From: Megalonaias nervosa
Lineage: Eukaryota; Mollusca; Bivalvia; Unionida; Unionidae
Direction of reading: 5' to 3'
DNA: 64,000 nucleotides
NCBI GenBank assembly: GCA_016617855.1
Contig: JAECUM010000795.1
Span: forward strand, 186,001-250,000
In this document: positions 46,581 to 58,893 of the stretch, one piece after another
Position numbering within the stretch: the first letter of the stretch is position 1
Layout of the letters: each line of letters begins with the position of its first letter
The notes under the pieces: model-generated
Told to the model about the DNA's origin: nothing
The model's database searches: none
What the model saw: the letters and a program-made list of their open reading frames with translations, nothing else
Made by a program: the position numbers and the translations under genes

Positions 46581-46885
46581 GTGACCACTCTGGTGGCCTA
46601 AGTGGTTAGTGAGTCCGCATTGGATGCAGGAGGCCATGGGTTCAACCCCGGCCGAGTCATACCAAATACTTATAAAAATAGTACTAACAGCTGCCTCTCT
46701 GGGCACTCAGCATTAAGAGGTTAGTGTTAGGACTGGTCAGCCTGGTGTCAGGATAATGTGACTGGGTGGGACACCATGCTACATGTCTGTGGCATGATGC
46801 CTCAGTGCTAGACATCACTACAAACTGCCACACTGCAGACATCATAGCAATATGACTGAAAAGTTGTTAAAACTATGTTACAAAT
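46581..46885 (+). mobile_element. tRNA-derived SINE family 1, near full-length copy
   Basis: The head has an A box TGGCCTAAGTGG (46,594-46,605) and a perfect B box GGTTCAACCCC (46,639-46,649). The conserved body is 'gttagtgttaggactggtca', 'ggtgtcaggataatgtgact' and 'cactgcagacatcatagc'. The 3' end runs into a (CA)n tract. The body recalls the V-SINE-type families described in bivalves (such as RUDI), but that identity needs an alignment. Confidence 0.92.
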
Positions 46886-46890
46886 CCAAA

Positions 46891-46892
<2 letters not shown>

Positions 46893-46941
<49 letters not shown>
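46893..46941. repeat. (CA)n microsatellite at the SINE 3' end
   Basis: About 24 CA units directly follow the SINE tail. The SINE fragment at 34.88 kb is also flanked by a GT/CA run, so this may be part of the SINE tail. Confidence 0.9.
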
Positions 46942-46944
<3 letters not shown>

Positions 46945-48176
46945 TTCTATACATGTCCCCACTGCAGCCTCAAAACTCACGGCCTAAAGAATTCAAATAT
47001 GAACTTTTGCAAATGAAAAATTATTTTGTGATATGAAAAGCACAGAAACACGTCCAACAAATGTATCTGTCAAGTGGATTTTGCACCATCATGCTAAAAA
47101 GGCTTTTTAAAAATAATCCCAGAAGTTAAAAATTTATATCGGAAGAACTGATGATTCTCCCAACTCCCACCCTGACCACACTATTCAAATGTAAAAAAAA
47201 AATTCACTTCCAATGATCATAAACTGTTTTGATTTTAATTTGTATTGTTATGCATAAACAAGTTTTAAAAAATCTGAATTCCAGTCACAAGGTTTAACTT
47301 TTTTCCCCTCCATGAAATTGAAACCTCGTCATGTTTTTCATCTAGATGTGTATGAGTGTTTGTAATTTTTGTGCAAGCAACCCTGATGTTAGACTAATCA
47401 GTAATGTGGGCAGGGGAATAAAAAAAATGGAAAATTACTTTATCCATCAAAGCAGAGAAAAACTTCACTTTGAACTGCCCAGCTTTGCCCTGTTTTACTT
47501 CTGGGCCAAAAACAAAGTCGCTCTCTTCTCAACTGACATGGAGCAATCAAGGATGCATATTCCGCATGTACTCCCCGTCTGATGCTGTGTGACTAACTTT
47601 TAAGAACCTGTCTCAGCAGTTGACACAAATAATGTGGCTTTATTTGCATAGATAACTGATTCACAAATAAACTAATTAAGTGCCTCTGATAGTGATTTGT
47701 AAAGGTGCTTATGATAGAATTATTAGTTTGTGAAATGTAAAAAAATTAAACCTAAATATTGGCTTTTGAAAAGAAAATAGGACATGGATAACTGAATCTT
47801 ATTATTGTGGTCTCATCTGATTGAATAATTGCAACTGATTAATTACAACTTCTTTTGCATTTTTAATTATGATGGTAACTTAGGAAATTTTTCTTATACA
47901 ATAGTAATTTTGATAAATATTCCCCGTGACACGAATAAAACAGTGATGTAACAGACAATGATATAATCAAGCATGACACAATGAATATTCATCTTTTTTA
48001 TTTATCCAGCCAACAACAGGCACAAACATGTACGTGCACAAGTACTGTTGAAATATAAGTGTGCATAGGAAATTATTTGCAAAACCTAAACTAAGTCTCC
48101 ATGTGTGTTCAGACTTCTCCCTCTTTACCTTTAGACTGTAAAGAGATTTCTCCCTAAAACTGTTACTTACCATATA

Positions 48177-48380
48177 TATTCTCTTATAAATTGAGTCCAA
48201 TTGCAAATAACATAGATCCTGATCTGCCACTGCATAATATGCTACGAGATCATGGTCAATGTTGTTTTGTTCTAATGATCATTCTGAACAAACTGCATAG
48301 TCCCAAATCTGCCTGTGCATTATGCACCAGCAGATATGGGTCTCTGCAGTTTGTAGTTGGACTTGACTTAAAAGCAAGTA
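48177..48380. mobile_element. MITE family A, copy 3
   Basis: About 204 bp with ends TATTCTCTTATAAATTGAGTC and GACTTGACTTAAAAGCAAGTA. The internal inverted words 'cagatatgggtctctgcagt' and 'ccaaatctgcc' are shared with the other two copies. Confidence 0.82.
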
Positions 48381-49127
48381 TGTAGTGTTAACTTGAGTCC
48401 TGTATATAGAAATATACCAACTAGATTCAACTTATCTATTACAAGTGTGTTAAAAAAACCCTGAAAAAATTGCCTAGTGGCAAAACAAATCTAATTATCT
48501 ACATATGCACACAAATATGCCTACCAAATTTCATTTTGTTGACATCAATTAGGGTTTTGTGCAATCATGAGTATCAAGCTTTTCGAGACAGATGGAGAAA
48601 GGTATGGATAGATGGATAGACAGACAGAACCAAATCTTGAGGCCCAAGTTGTCACCATCACTATAAAAGAGGATTTCCACATCAGAAAAAGGCCAAAACA
48701 TCATCAAAATCTGCTTCTTGAGTTTGGTATCAGATGGGGGAATCAAACAGTAGATGTCAAAACTTAATTTCATTTGGGTGAAAGATTTTCTATTTGTACT
48801 ACAACAACCCGTCAGGTAAGCAGTTCATTCCATATCAAGACCAATTCTAAATTCAATTTAGGATAATAATCTGAAGTTGGAAAAGTGAAAATCAAATAAA
48901 TGAGGTTGGTCATCTCCAAATAAATTTTAACAGATTAACCAAACAATATTCGGGCATGTATATTTGTATGTGAGACTGCGTTACAACACAAAGGCAGACA
49001 GATAAACAAGGATAAATAAAAGATCCCTTAGTATTAACAGAGACTGCAGCCACAAAATGTCTTCCTAAATTTTCACACTGCAAACAGGACATGAAAAGAT
49101 GTCCTCAAGAAAGAATTAAGTACTTAC

Positions 49128-49260
49128 TAAAATGCTTATGTTTCTTACGTTTTTTGGGCTCACTGTGTTTTTCCTTTGTTCCTGTGTGGACTAATTTATA
49201 CTGAGCAATGAATGGGTATGTAGGGTTTGAGTAGTTATCCATCCTCTCTTCCTCACATTC
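49128..49260 (-). CDS. ZCCHC7: ZCCHC7-like exon: end of zinc knuckle 5 and basic linker
   Basis: The acceptor TTATTTAG (ends 49,261) and donor GTAAGTAC (49,127 down) bound 133 bp: 44 codons plus one base. It begins ECEEERMDNYSNPTYPFIAQ, so its first Cys (codon 2) completes the CCHC knuckle started in the previous exon. This matches the human order (GHECPEREV...PF, from family knowledge). It ends in a basic KKRKKHKHF, a probable nuclear signal. Confidence 0.9.
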
Positions 49261-49429
49261 CTAAATAAAATGAAAAATGGTGTTTTAGATTTTCAGGTAT
49301 ATTTAAAGGTAAATACATGCATGTTTTAATTTTTTTCTGTAAATAATAATTTTCTCTAACACTAAAACTACATGCTAAACAAATCATTACTAATTAAACT
49401 GAATGGGCCCAGCCATCCCTTTATTATAC

Positions 49430-49465
49430 ATATCTATATCTATCTATCTATCTATCTATCTATAT
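49430..49465. repeat. (ATCT)n microsatellite
   Basis: A run of TATC/ATCT units followed by a short TA and CA stretch. Confidence 0.85.
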
Positions 49466-49931
49466 ATAACACACACACTCATACATATATAATGAATGGA
49501 CAGATGCACAATGCACCCCATATTTATTTGTCATCCCAACAAATTTCATTATAGAAACAAATTATATATGGGGTCTAGCAAAAATGCTGCTGCTCTGTGA
49601 CTTAGTAATAAGCGCAGCAAGGTGGAGTCGAACCCCAAAGGGGTTTTGGGGATCAAACATGGCCTTGTACTATCTAAGCTGCAAAAAGTGATGCAAGGTC
49701 AGGCCAAATCCCCTCTTACATCTACTGAGCATGCTGTGTCATCAATTTCAAATTATGGTAACTGATATACAGGTGTGGCTGTGGAAGGTTTTGAAGTGGT
49801 TAAAAGATGATAAACTCCATGATTTTATTATTTTCTATAGACAAGACCACTTCACCCTGTATATATCAATGTTTACAAGAATCAAAAGATTATACAAACT
49901 TGAAATCACAAAATGTTACAGTTGTTTTAAA

Positions 49932-50182
49932 ATAGTTGTTGTTGTTGTTGTTGTAGGGCTTAACGCCATTTTTCAGCACACGATAGGCTATACATGGCGG
50001 CCAGTATTAATGGTGGAGGAAGAAACTGGGAAATCCCCAAAAAGAACCACCGACCCACGAGACGCTACTGGCAAGCTTTCTCACATATCCACATTCGCCG
50101 AATCTGAGACTCGAACTCACGCAGACAGAGGTGAGTTGGCAGTGGCGGAGAGCGCTTTAGACCACTCGGCCACTCGGGGCCC
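49932..50182 (-). mobile_element. tRNA-derived SINE family 2, tail (CAA)n
   Basis: On the - strand the head GTGGCCGAGTGGTCTAAAGC is a tRNA-Leu/Ser-type A box, and GAGTTCGAGTCTC supplies the B box. The body ends 'aaaaatggcgttaagcccta' followed by (CAA)n at 49,932-49,952. A + strand frame of 176 codons spans the insertion and is spurious. Confidence 0.88.
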
Positions 50183-50855
50183 CTTTAAAATAGTAAAATT
50201 CAGCTTACAGATTCCCATCCATTTGGATAATGTCGAATTTCAACATGGGAGCCAAACATGAGACCAATTGCCCCTTGCTTTATCATATATTTTTCTTTCT
50301 TTCATTTTCAGCGATACTAGTATTTGAATATTCATGCTTTTTCTCATTTCTCTCTATCCTTACTTATGTCACCACATTTTGATTTAAGGTAGTGAGTGGA
50401 AATTACAGCTCCTGGATACCATATAGATAAATTTTTCTTGAAACAATATAAACTATAGTATAATTCTTTTTAATGGGGATAAAATAAACATACTTTAAAA
50501 AGCTAACATTTTATTGCCAGATTACAGAATGATGCTGAGCTATCAAACAGCTCTGTTATCTCTATAAATGAAACAGATCAGGAGCAGGGTTCCTTCTTTA
50601 TCATGCATGGCAAATTTTTCATTAGGTCTTTAAATTCATGGTTTGGGGCAACAATGGAAGCCATGAAAATTGGTCCTCCATGAAATTAATGATACTACAG
50701 TATCAAATCAAAAGAATGAAGCCATCATGAAATAAGACTTAATTTCTGCTCATTTCAAATGAAATTTTAAATGTTATCAAACTTGTTGAATAATTTTAAC
50801 TAGATACAAATTTACTCCATTTGTTCAGTTCTTCTGAAATAAAAACTCATTAAAA

Positions 50856-50856
<1 letters not shown>

Positions 50857-50896
<40 letters not shown>
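50857..50896. repeat. (TA)n microsatellite at a transposon flank
   Basis: About 19 TA units. The pogo-like element sits directly beside it and is followed by another TA run at 52,445-52,460. Confidence 0.9.
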
Positions 50897-50903
<7 letters not shown>

Positions 50904-50904
<1 letters not shown>

Positions 50905-52444
50905 CACTTCCTCGATAACTTGCGCCCTGATAACTCGCGAACCCGCTTATAACGCGGGGTCAGGCATGGATCCCATTTTTTAAACCAGAAAATACCCCAA
51001 AAATTTATCCCTATTTTTGAACTTGAAGAAAATCACGATCAAAATTAGTAACAGAAATTTTGATATATAGCTCGTTTTATCGTCAAAAATGGTAGATAGG
51101 ACCTGAAATTTTAATCAACATTATGAAATATCAAATTTAAAAATAAGTCATTTTTTTCATTTTCTTTCCAAACGGTAGTACACCGCAATTAACGATATGT
51201 AAGGAAATTTCGATTAATGAAAATGTCACTTACGCAGAGTGGAGGCAGTACTTTAGTAAATAAATACCAATTAAATCATTTTTTTTTAATCAATTGAAAT
51301 TTATGTTCTAGTTCTATCTTTTAGTTCCTTTTAAGTGTAATCATCATAAATACAACGTGTCCTCTTGTAATTAAATGCAAAACATGCCAATCTACCATAA
51401 CAGCTATGTCCGCGAGCATTTCTCTGAGAACCTAATTAGGCGCCGACCGTGTTTTGATAACTGATTTGTGGAAGTAATTGTTGTTTTGTTGCACTGAATT
51501 AAACACTGGCCTCCTTTGTGTTACTATGTTAATCATGTCTTTTGAATCAAATAAAGGAGCTGGAATAAAAGAAAAGTTAAAAGGCACAAAAATCCTACAA
51601 ATTTAAAATCTAGTGGCCCCAGTCGTATGTCGTGTGAACTCACTTCATTTGATCAATCACTGTTATAAATGTTGTTGTGTATGTAACATAAACTACCTTA
51701 AATTAACAGACTCATTGGTAACTGTGATCAATGATAACCAAGCGAAATGAATTCTTCGTAAAATAAAGAGCTTGGTTTCAGAGATACAGACCATTGTGGG
51801 CAAGTGAGTTTCAGAGAATTTTTGAATTGGCACTTACAGATATCCTCAAGGATGATAGAAGTTTCATTATTACTTCCAATGAAATTATGACATCAATACT
51901 GTACTAACTGAATAATACAAAAATTGAGATTCGACGCAGACGATTGTCCCCCGAAATAAATTTTGCATGTTTTTGAAGAAAAGGAATCTTGTTTGGTGGT
52001 GTATCGACAGTTAGTTTAGTTTCCCGCTCTTTTGACTCCCAATTTGGCAGGATACCATTAAATACCACTCCGGGAACCAGACTCATCAAGAACACAAAAA
52101 GCAGTGACGTAATACACAGATGTTTTGCGTACACATGATGGTTGTTTAAACCAGTGGAACGATCTTTCACATGTTGGATATTTTGAAAATAAATGTTATT
52201 TAAACAGAATAACGAACAACTTTATTAAAAAAAAGCACATTATTAAAAATTATTATCGACATGATTGTAAAATGAGCATTCAGTCATTAAACGGCCCAGT
52301 TCCCTACCCCCCCCCACTCCGCTGTTTTCTTTATATCTAAGTGACTTTTTTCAACTTTTGGAGATTCCTCGGTAACTTGCACCCTCGCTTATAGTGCAGT
52401 CTTTGTTTGTGGAGCCCGTTGTGTGCGAGTTATCGAGGGAGAGG
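50904..52444. mobile_element. pogo/Tigger-like DNA transposon, about 1.54 kb
   Basis: The ends read CCACTTCCTCGATAACTTGC and, reversed, CCTCTCCCTCGATAACTCGC (16 of 20 identical). A second, inner similarity follows (CGCTTATAACGCGG / CACTATAAGCGAGG). The flanks are TA-rich, as expected for a TA target. The 'CTCGATAACTCGC' ends are typical of Tigger-type elements. No DDE transposase is recognisable inside. An 88-codon - strand frame (51,904-52,170) with one hydrophobic stretch has no ATG start and is unassigned. Confidence 0.7.
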
Positions 52445-52544
52445 TATATATATATATATGTATATCACATCAAATATGTAATGACTTGTATGAAGTCCAA
52501 ATCTTTCCCTTTACTGTGACAGTACTTAAGTTGTATATACTTAC

Positions 52545-52631
52545 AAAACCAAAGTGTCCAGCTTCACCACAGTTGTAACAGAATTTTTTCTTGTTCATGG
52601 TCTTCCTCTTTACCATTTTCCCAGGAATAGT
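52545..52631 (-). CDS. ZCCHC7: ZCCHC7-like exon: linker and zinc knuckle 5
   Basis: An 87 bp phase-0 exon lies between the acceptor TCTGTTTAG and donor GTAAGTAT. It encodes TIPGKMVKRKTMNKKK then FCYNCGEAGHFGF. With the next exon's EC it forms CYNCGEAGHFGFEC, a perfect CX2CX4HX4C knuckle like the last knuckle of ZCCHC7/Air proteins. These proteins bind RNA and the poly(A) polymerase in the nuclear TRAMP complex. Confidence 0.93.
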
Positions 52632-55485
52632 CTAAACAGATATAAATAATAAACGCTACAGTAATGCACATTTTATTACATAATTTGATTAAATAAGCCA
52701 TATTTATGCATCATTATCAACATTAAAAACGAACTGTCTTGGTGCAGACCATTGAGAATACATACTCATTATAGAGAGGATATTTGCTTACTTCCGTAAC
52801 AATGGATATATTTAACTGAGTAGGTGAAAATACTGAAGTTTTTAATCCACAAGAGGAACTATATCCATTATTCACAAGAAGCAAAGCAAATTTTCTTTTG
52901 TTTAATGTTCAAACACATTGGCTAGTATAATATGTATAACAGACTGAAGTAGCAGATTTCTTACAGTATCCGGCTCAATAATGTCAGTTGTTTGTTATTT
53001 ATGTTCTGCTGTGTTGTGTACATTCAGGGGTCATGCTACCAGGCGAAGTGGGCGACTAAGTCACCTAAAAAATGTAAACTTTGCCTTCTTCTGTTAGGAA
53101 AACGAAAATGACTTCCCCCTGTGACTTTATTAGAGGTACACTGAATAATCATACCTTTTGAGATGCCCCCTCGCCTTAGGCAGGTTTATTCTAGTACTGT
53201 GTTGTAGCAAAAGGTATTCTTCAAGCCATCAGTAGTAGCTAGGTCTAGTTTTGATATCAATTAGGCTGACAAACAAACTCTTGCACATTCACAGGCATGT
53301 GTTTTGATAGCTGATTGACCATTAACCATTTCCCAAGTTGGCAACCAGGCCCTCACTACCTGATTTACGCATGTTATCCTTTGACGATAAAAAACATACA
53401 AACTTGTGTTTCGAAATTTTAACAATAGTATGAATATAGCAATTTGTGTTTTAAGAATAAAATCAGTGATCTCGATATTTTAACTGCCTCTTGTACACTA
53501 TTTCATCATAAAATCAGTTTGAAACAGTAAGTGTACCAGTAACTGGGACAAAATGGCAGACATCGCAATATCTGGGAATTACCAGATTATTAGATTGTCT
53601 GTTTTCGTAAATCATCGAGCAGATATATACAGAAAAATATACAATTCATAGAAACCAAAGCCTAGGTATTATGTTATTTAAGATTTAACTTTAAAATGCA
53701 ATTATATGGGTCAGAAACTTATGAGACAATGCTCTGTTGTGGAATTCACGAGAAGTGTTATAAGGTCAAAGTTGTTTTCTGACTTGACTCGTATTTACAA
53801 AAATACAGAAAAAAGCTGCGAACAGATAATATTTAATCAATGCCTAAAATTAATAAAAGTACACAGACAAATAAATGAACCATAAATATGCAGTCCTATC
53901 ATGGGCTGTTGTAATGAAGCTATATAAAGTGAGTGACTACATTATGAAAACCCCTCCTTCTAAAAATAGATACACTCATGTCTGTGTTGATTCGGTTGGA
54001 AAGGGTTTAGTTCATATACCAACTGTAAATGAGCCATGTCTGTAATTTTATGCATTTTAGTGTGTTATGTATGAATAGTTATGGTAATGTTTTATCTGCA
54101 ACAAAGAAATGAGGACACTTGTGCATTTGCCCTCATGTACATGGTACAGAGGTTGTGCCAAACGCGTTTAGAAATTTTTGAAAGTGCCATTATTGTGAAC
54201 TTTAAAAAAGCATAAAAAAAAATAAATACAAAAATATATATAAAAAATTGATTAAGGGTAGTTGATTAAGCATTCTTACCAACTTGCAATTACAATAATG
54301 TAATCTAGTTACTCTGTTAAATTTTGTCACAATGCAGTTTCTATTATTCTCTTTTAGAGTCATAGGCCAAAATAACTAAGAAAATTTTCTACTAGAAAAT
54401 AAAGTATTGCTTAAATCCAATGTTAAATGTTAAATGCAAATATGAACTGGGAAATAGAAGACATAATTCAAATAAGAGAACACACATTATATATTGTTTC
54501 TTGCTTTGCATCCACTTCTCCCTATTCTATCCAAAAGGAGAAGTCACTTCTCCCTAAAATTCAAGTCTAGCTTGACCCTGGTACATTCTTACAGAAAATA
54601 TAATTAGAAACATAATTCTCCTTCCCAATTCAAGGTAAAACAGCACATAAAAAAAGGAAGGAAAAAAAATGTGTCCATTGATGGATTTAAACTGGGGATG
54701 TCCATGTGTGAAGCAGCAATATTTACCACAAGACCAGGTATGCATCATCCGAAAGTTTCAAAATTTCTTTATCATTAATGTTATCAATGTCTATTGACAG
54801 GCAGTGGAAAAATATTCATTGTATTTCACTCTATTGAAATGGCAAGGTTATTTCTCTTAGAAAATCCAGTATTTCACAGCCCAGCATAAAACAAATATAG
54901 GCTACTGTGATGTAAATGTTGTATACAGAAACGCAAATGCATTTGGTTTTGGCTTTATGTTAATCATCCTGACACAGAAGAAATATTCCCATCTTGTAGA
55001 TAAAGCCATGCCTTATTATCTAGTGATGAAATATGCTAATTTTCATGGAGTATGCTTCATCATCTAGATATGAAAGCATGACGCTGATATAATTACTTTG
55101 GATTATGTAGGGAATACCAGTGAGGCAGACAAAATCAGGATGACCGCACCCCGTTAAATTGAACATACATCTGCTCTCATGTTGAGATTTGAATTCCTAT
55201 AAAAGCTACATATTTTAATGTAAATAAAGCATGCTACACAATTCTGGGCTTTTGTTAAGTTCAATATATTGTTTTATTATATACTGTATAAACAATTCCA
55301 TTAGTTTAGTGTTGTTGATGAGAGTCAATATCCAGCTGTATTGGCCATGGTTAAGTACAGATATTCGCTGCTTCCTTATATGGTAAACATGTGCCCTCAT
55401 TCGATGAATATTCAATTCTGGCTATTGCTAAACAAAAATGGGAACTGAAACATCAAACACGAACAGTGTCATAAGTCTGATGCCA

Positions 55486-55678
55486 ACCAGAGGACAATAG
55501 TGACGTCAAAGCGGTCCTACCTTACACCAATACCAGAGGACAATAGTGACGTCAAAGCGGTCCTACCTTACACCAATACCAGAGGACAATAGTGACATCA
55601 AAGTGGTCCTACCTCACACCAATACCAGAAGACAAAAGTGACGTCAAAGCGGTCCTACCTCACACCAATACCAGAGAA
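55486..55678. repeat. Minisatellite, 46 bp unit, four copies, with CRE-like sites
   Basis: The unit is 'accagaggacaatagtgacg' then 'tcaaagcggtcctaccttac' then 'accaat'. Three of four copies contain the palindrome TGACGTCA, the CREB/ATF site; the third copy has TGACATCA. The array lies in a ZCCHC7 intron. Confidence 0.92.
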
Positions 55679-57055
55679 CCGACTGTCTGAGAATGAGGAT
55701 GTTTGGTATTGCTCTTTAAAATACGATATAGTTCTCATCTATAGAAAATATGTCATCCAAATTAAAAACAGAAAATCCAAATAAATCCAAAGACTTAATT
55801 AAATGATTTAAAAAACTACGAGAGTGGACTTATAGTTATTGCTAGTTGCTGCTGAGAGAAAGAGAGTCAGACTGACCCTTGATACAATGTTATCAATGAA
55901 TAATTACCTTTATGTAAACAGTACTTTTATCCACTCTGAATAGTAACATTTTATTTTGTACTGGAACTGTATGAAACTGAAGCGACTCCAAAATGAATCT
56001 ACATCCTTATTTTCAGGTATTATCCAAGACTGATGTGCCACAATACTCTGGCAATAATCTTGACATACACTGCACTTTCAAATTTTACCTGCAACCGTGA
56101 GAGCAACTTCAATGAAAGACAATCACAATGACCATCTGACATGACATTTTCTCATTCCATCTTTTCAAAATTTTAAATTGTCAGTGATCTATTGCATCAT
56201 TTTTTTCCCTAATATTATTTCTTTTTGGGGTTTTTTGGCCACATGGCATTTCATCCTCTTGACAAACACATTGCATTGACTGCTGAGAGTTACTGATATA
56301 GAGTATTAAAATATACTGGACCCTCATGGTACAAAAAAAAGAAGTGTGTGTTATTCACACATAATATCATGTAACTTACTTGAATTTATACTTATAAACA
56401 ACATTGTGCATAAATAATGGAAACGGTCAAATGTTAATAAAACAACTGCACTGTCTTTTACAAAATAAAATATGAGGATAAGAACATGCTGCCATAATGA
56501 TTTCAGTGTAATAATCCAAATGAAGAATTTACTGAATTTGTTAATTGTGGATACACAATGCTCCATAAAAAATGAAAAGCTGAGACTGTGAGCTAGAAAA
56601 TAAATGTTACTCATGACTGCTTAAAAATTTTGTCAGGATTCTAATCTGAGTTCCAGCAAGGGTGCATCTTGAAATAAATGTGTCATAAATCAAATCAGAG
56701 TCATTGTGACCTATATAGTTATTCAACAAGATTTCATTGCAATGTCTCATGCACTGCATTAAATTATCAGCTGAATGTTGTAAAACTGTGCATGATATTT
56801 GCAAGACATACATATTGTTCATGCTTCAATAAATTTCTACCATATTTCCCATATTTATAAATTCCTGGTTTTTTTCTCACATGGATGGGGAAATTCCTAT
56901 CTCCTAAATTTCTGTTCTAGAATAGATCCCAACCCAATGCTGCTTACAAATACTGAGTATCTCATGAACTTCCTATTCCCTAAAAGGCTTATGTCTGCTT
57001 GGAAATGCATTCTTAGAAACCCTTCCTATGACCATGCAATCATAAATTAACTTAC

Positions 57056-57091
57056 TGTCATATGATAACATCTCCAAATATCAGGGCATTT
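57056..57091 (-). CDS. ZCCHC7: ZCCHC7-like 36 bp micro-exon (end of knuckle 4)
   Basis: Acceptor CTTTTTCAG and donor GTAAGT bound 12 codons, KCPDIWRCYHMT, in phase 0 on both sides. In human ZCCHC7 the sequence after knuckle 4 reads CTEIWRQYHLTT, so the Cys is the last ligand of knuckle 4 and the WRxYH motif follows. This short tract contacts the catalytic partner in yeast Air2-Trf4 (established for the yeast complex). The exons with knuckles 1-4 were not found up to 64,000. Confidence 0.88.
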
Positions 57092-57239
57092 CTGAAAAAG
57101 AAATAAAATGTAAATAGCATATTGAATTACCTAAATTAAGTTTTCCATTTACATTTTTAGTTCAACAGGGTATGCTCCCATACAATATTTTGTGCATGGG
57201 GTTTTTTTTGGTGGGGGGGAGACAATGGTGGTCAGTTTA

Positions 57240-57900
57240 AAATACTTCAATAAATTAAACGTACCACAAATGTTCAGCAGAAACTCAATGTAAACAAATA
57301 ACTTTATTTACTATGTATGTTGGGACAATGTTCTTGTTGGGACACCATAAATTAATTTTTAAAGTAATTTTTGTGCACTGTATGTTCTGGGACACATCTT
57401 TTTTTCGAGTCATAAGTTGTGGGTCACCTTTTAAATCATTCAAAAATTACATGTTGGAAAATGCACTCCAATATAATTATATTTTTTTATAAATATAAAA
57501 CTGTGCATTTGATATAAAACTCTTTAATCCACTGCAGCATCGTCTCATAAACCCATCCCTTCTCCTGCACAGGTAAGATCCATCCTTTTGGTACATGAAC
57601 ACATGCTGCAAAAAATTATGATTGGAGGCAACAAATCTCCTGAAGTGCAAACTGCAAGGTCATTTTCTTTTAAAATCTGCACCAGTCTTGCTAATTTTCA
57701 CACTTTTAACCCCCATTTTATTGACAGTCCATCCAGGAATGAGATCAAAGTGCACTGGAATTTGATCTATGTTAATGATCATATTGTCTGCAAAATCATC
57801 TTCTCTTCTGGCCTTCACAAATTCATCAAATGATTTTATTTTCTCCAAATCTTTTGAGTGACACTGGGTCATCGATGTCTGTGCACAAAGCACTCTATTG
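57240..57900 (-). pseudogene. pogo/Tigger-like DDE transposase fragment
   Basis: On the - strand the frame 57,660-57,893 reads EKIKSFDEFVKARREDDFAD then INIDQIPVHFDLIPGWTVNK and GVKSVKISKTG. This is the region of the first catalytic Asp (N-x-D-x-T/I-P-V) in DDE_1 transposases. Shifted frames continue with a VQEKGWVYETMLQWIKEF stretch like the usual 'KGWmdeelMleWi'. Frameshifts and stops are present. The ZCCHC7 micro-exon lies only about 150 bp away. Confidence 0.75.
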
Positions 57901-57985
57901 TGTCACTTTAAAAATTGTTCCATTGTTTCAATTTATTTTCAAAATTCCCACAAGTACCAGTAAAAAGTTACCAAAGTTGGCTTCC

Positions 57986-58007
57986 TGTGTGTGTGTGTGT
58001 GTGTGTA
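57986..58007. repeat. (TG)n microsatellite inside a short duplication
   Basis: About 11 TG units lie between two copies of 'ccaaagttggcttc' (57,973 and 58,031). Confidence 0.8.
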
Positions 58008-58866
58008 AAAAATCAGCACACTTAAAAGAATCCAAAGTTGGCTTCTGAGGTCAGCTCACTTTGTAATAAAATAACCTTTGTATTTGATATCCTGTCAGTA
58101 AGTTCACAAAATTTGTTTATTGCTTGCTGCCAGTTTTGTTTATTATCCACTCGGGCTTCTATTTGCTTGGCATCTGTGGTCATAATTAATACAAATGGGC
58201 ACTGATGTCAATGGGTAAAAAGTATACACAGAAATAATTTGCATTAATAATACTTTTTGTAACCCATACACTCACAGTGAATGTATTTTCAAATAATGAT
58301 TTTTATTTGCGAGATACTGTCATACAGTTAACCTGGATAAAGTACAACCTTGGTTATTTTGCACCTAATGTTGTTGTGCATGAATGGCAGATGCCTTCAA
58401 GCAGTCAGTTGATACTTTCCTCTCATGTTTGTGATTCTGTTGGATCCAGTTTTCAGTAGGAAAACATATTCAAACTTTTGAGTACAACCAAACACGATTT
58501 GTTTCTCTATGTTCACGTCAATGAACAATGTGGTGTGTGTTATCTGACATAAGCAATACATGCTACAATATGGATGCCTATGCTACACATACGGAGTTTG
58601 AGGATCTATTTTTTTTTTCCTTTAATGCTTATGATGGAAAAAAAAGAGGAATAAATGATAATAATACAAGGTTATTTTCTTTCATTTTATAATCAAATAA
58701 GCATTTTATCTATTTTACTGTGACTTCGGGTGGGGTGGGGTGGGGGTGCAAATTCAACACAAACTTATTTCATTTCTTAAGTCTAGGGACATGTGATCTA
58801 GGTGAAAAAAAGTTTCACCGTAAGTTTTGGGACAGGAAAAAAAATGTATTATTTTATTGTATCCCA

Positions 58867-58893
58867 ATATATATATATATATATATATATATG
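58867..58893. repeat. (TA)n microsatellite
   Basis: About 13 TA units in intronic sequence. Confidence 0.9.

Noticed and set aside
46581..46650. Genuine tRNA gene
   Set aside because: A and B boxes are present but the arms do not fold into a complete cloverleaf, and the sequence continues into a SINE body found in other copies.
49731..50261. 176-codon + strand frame
   Set aside because: It runs backwards through a tRNA-derived SINE and its (GTT)n tail. There is no motif, and the middle third is the SINE head.
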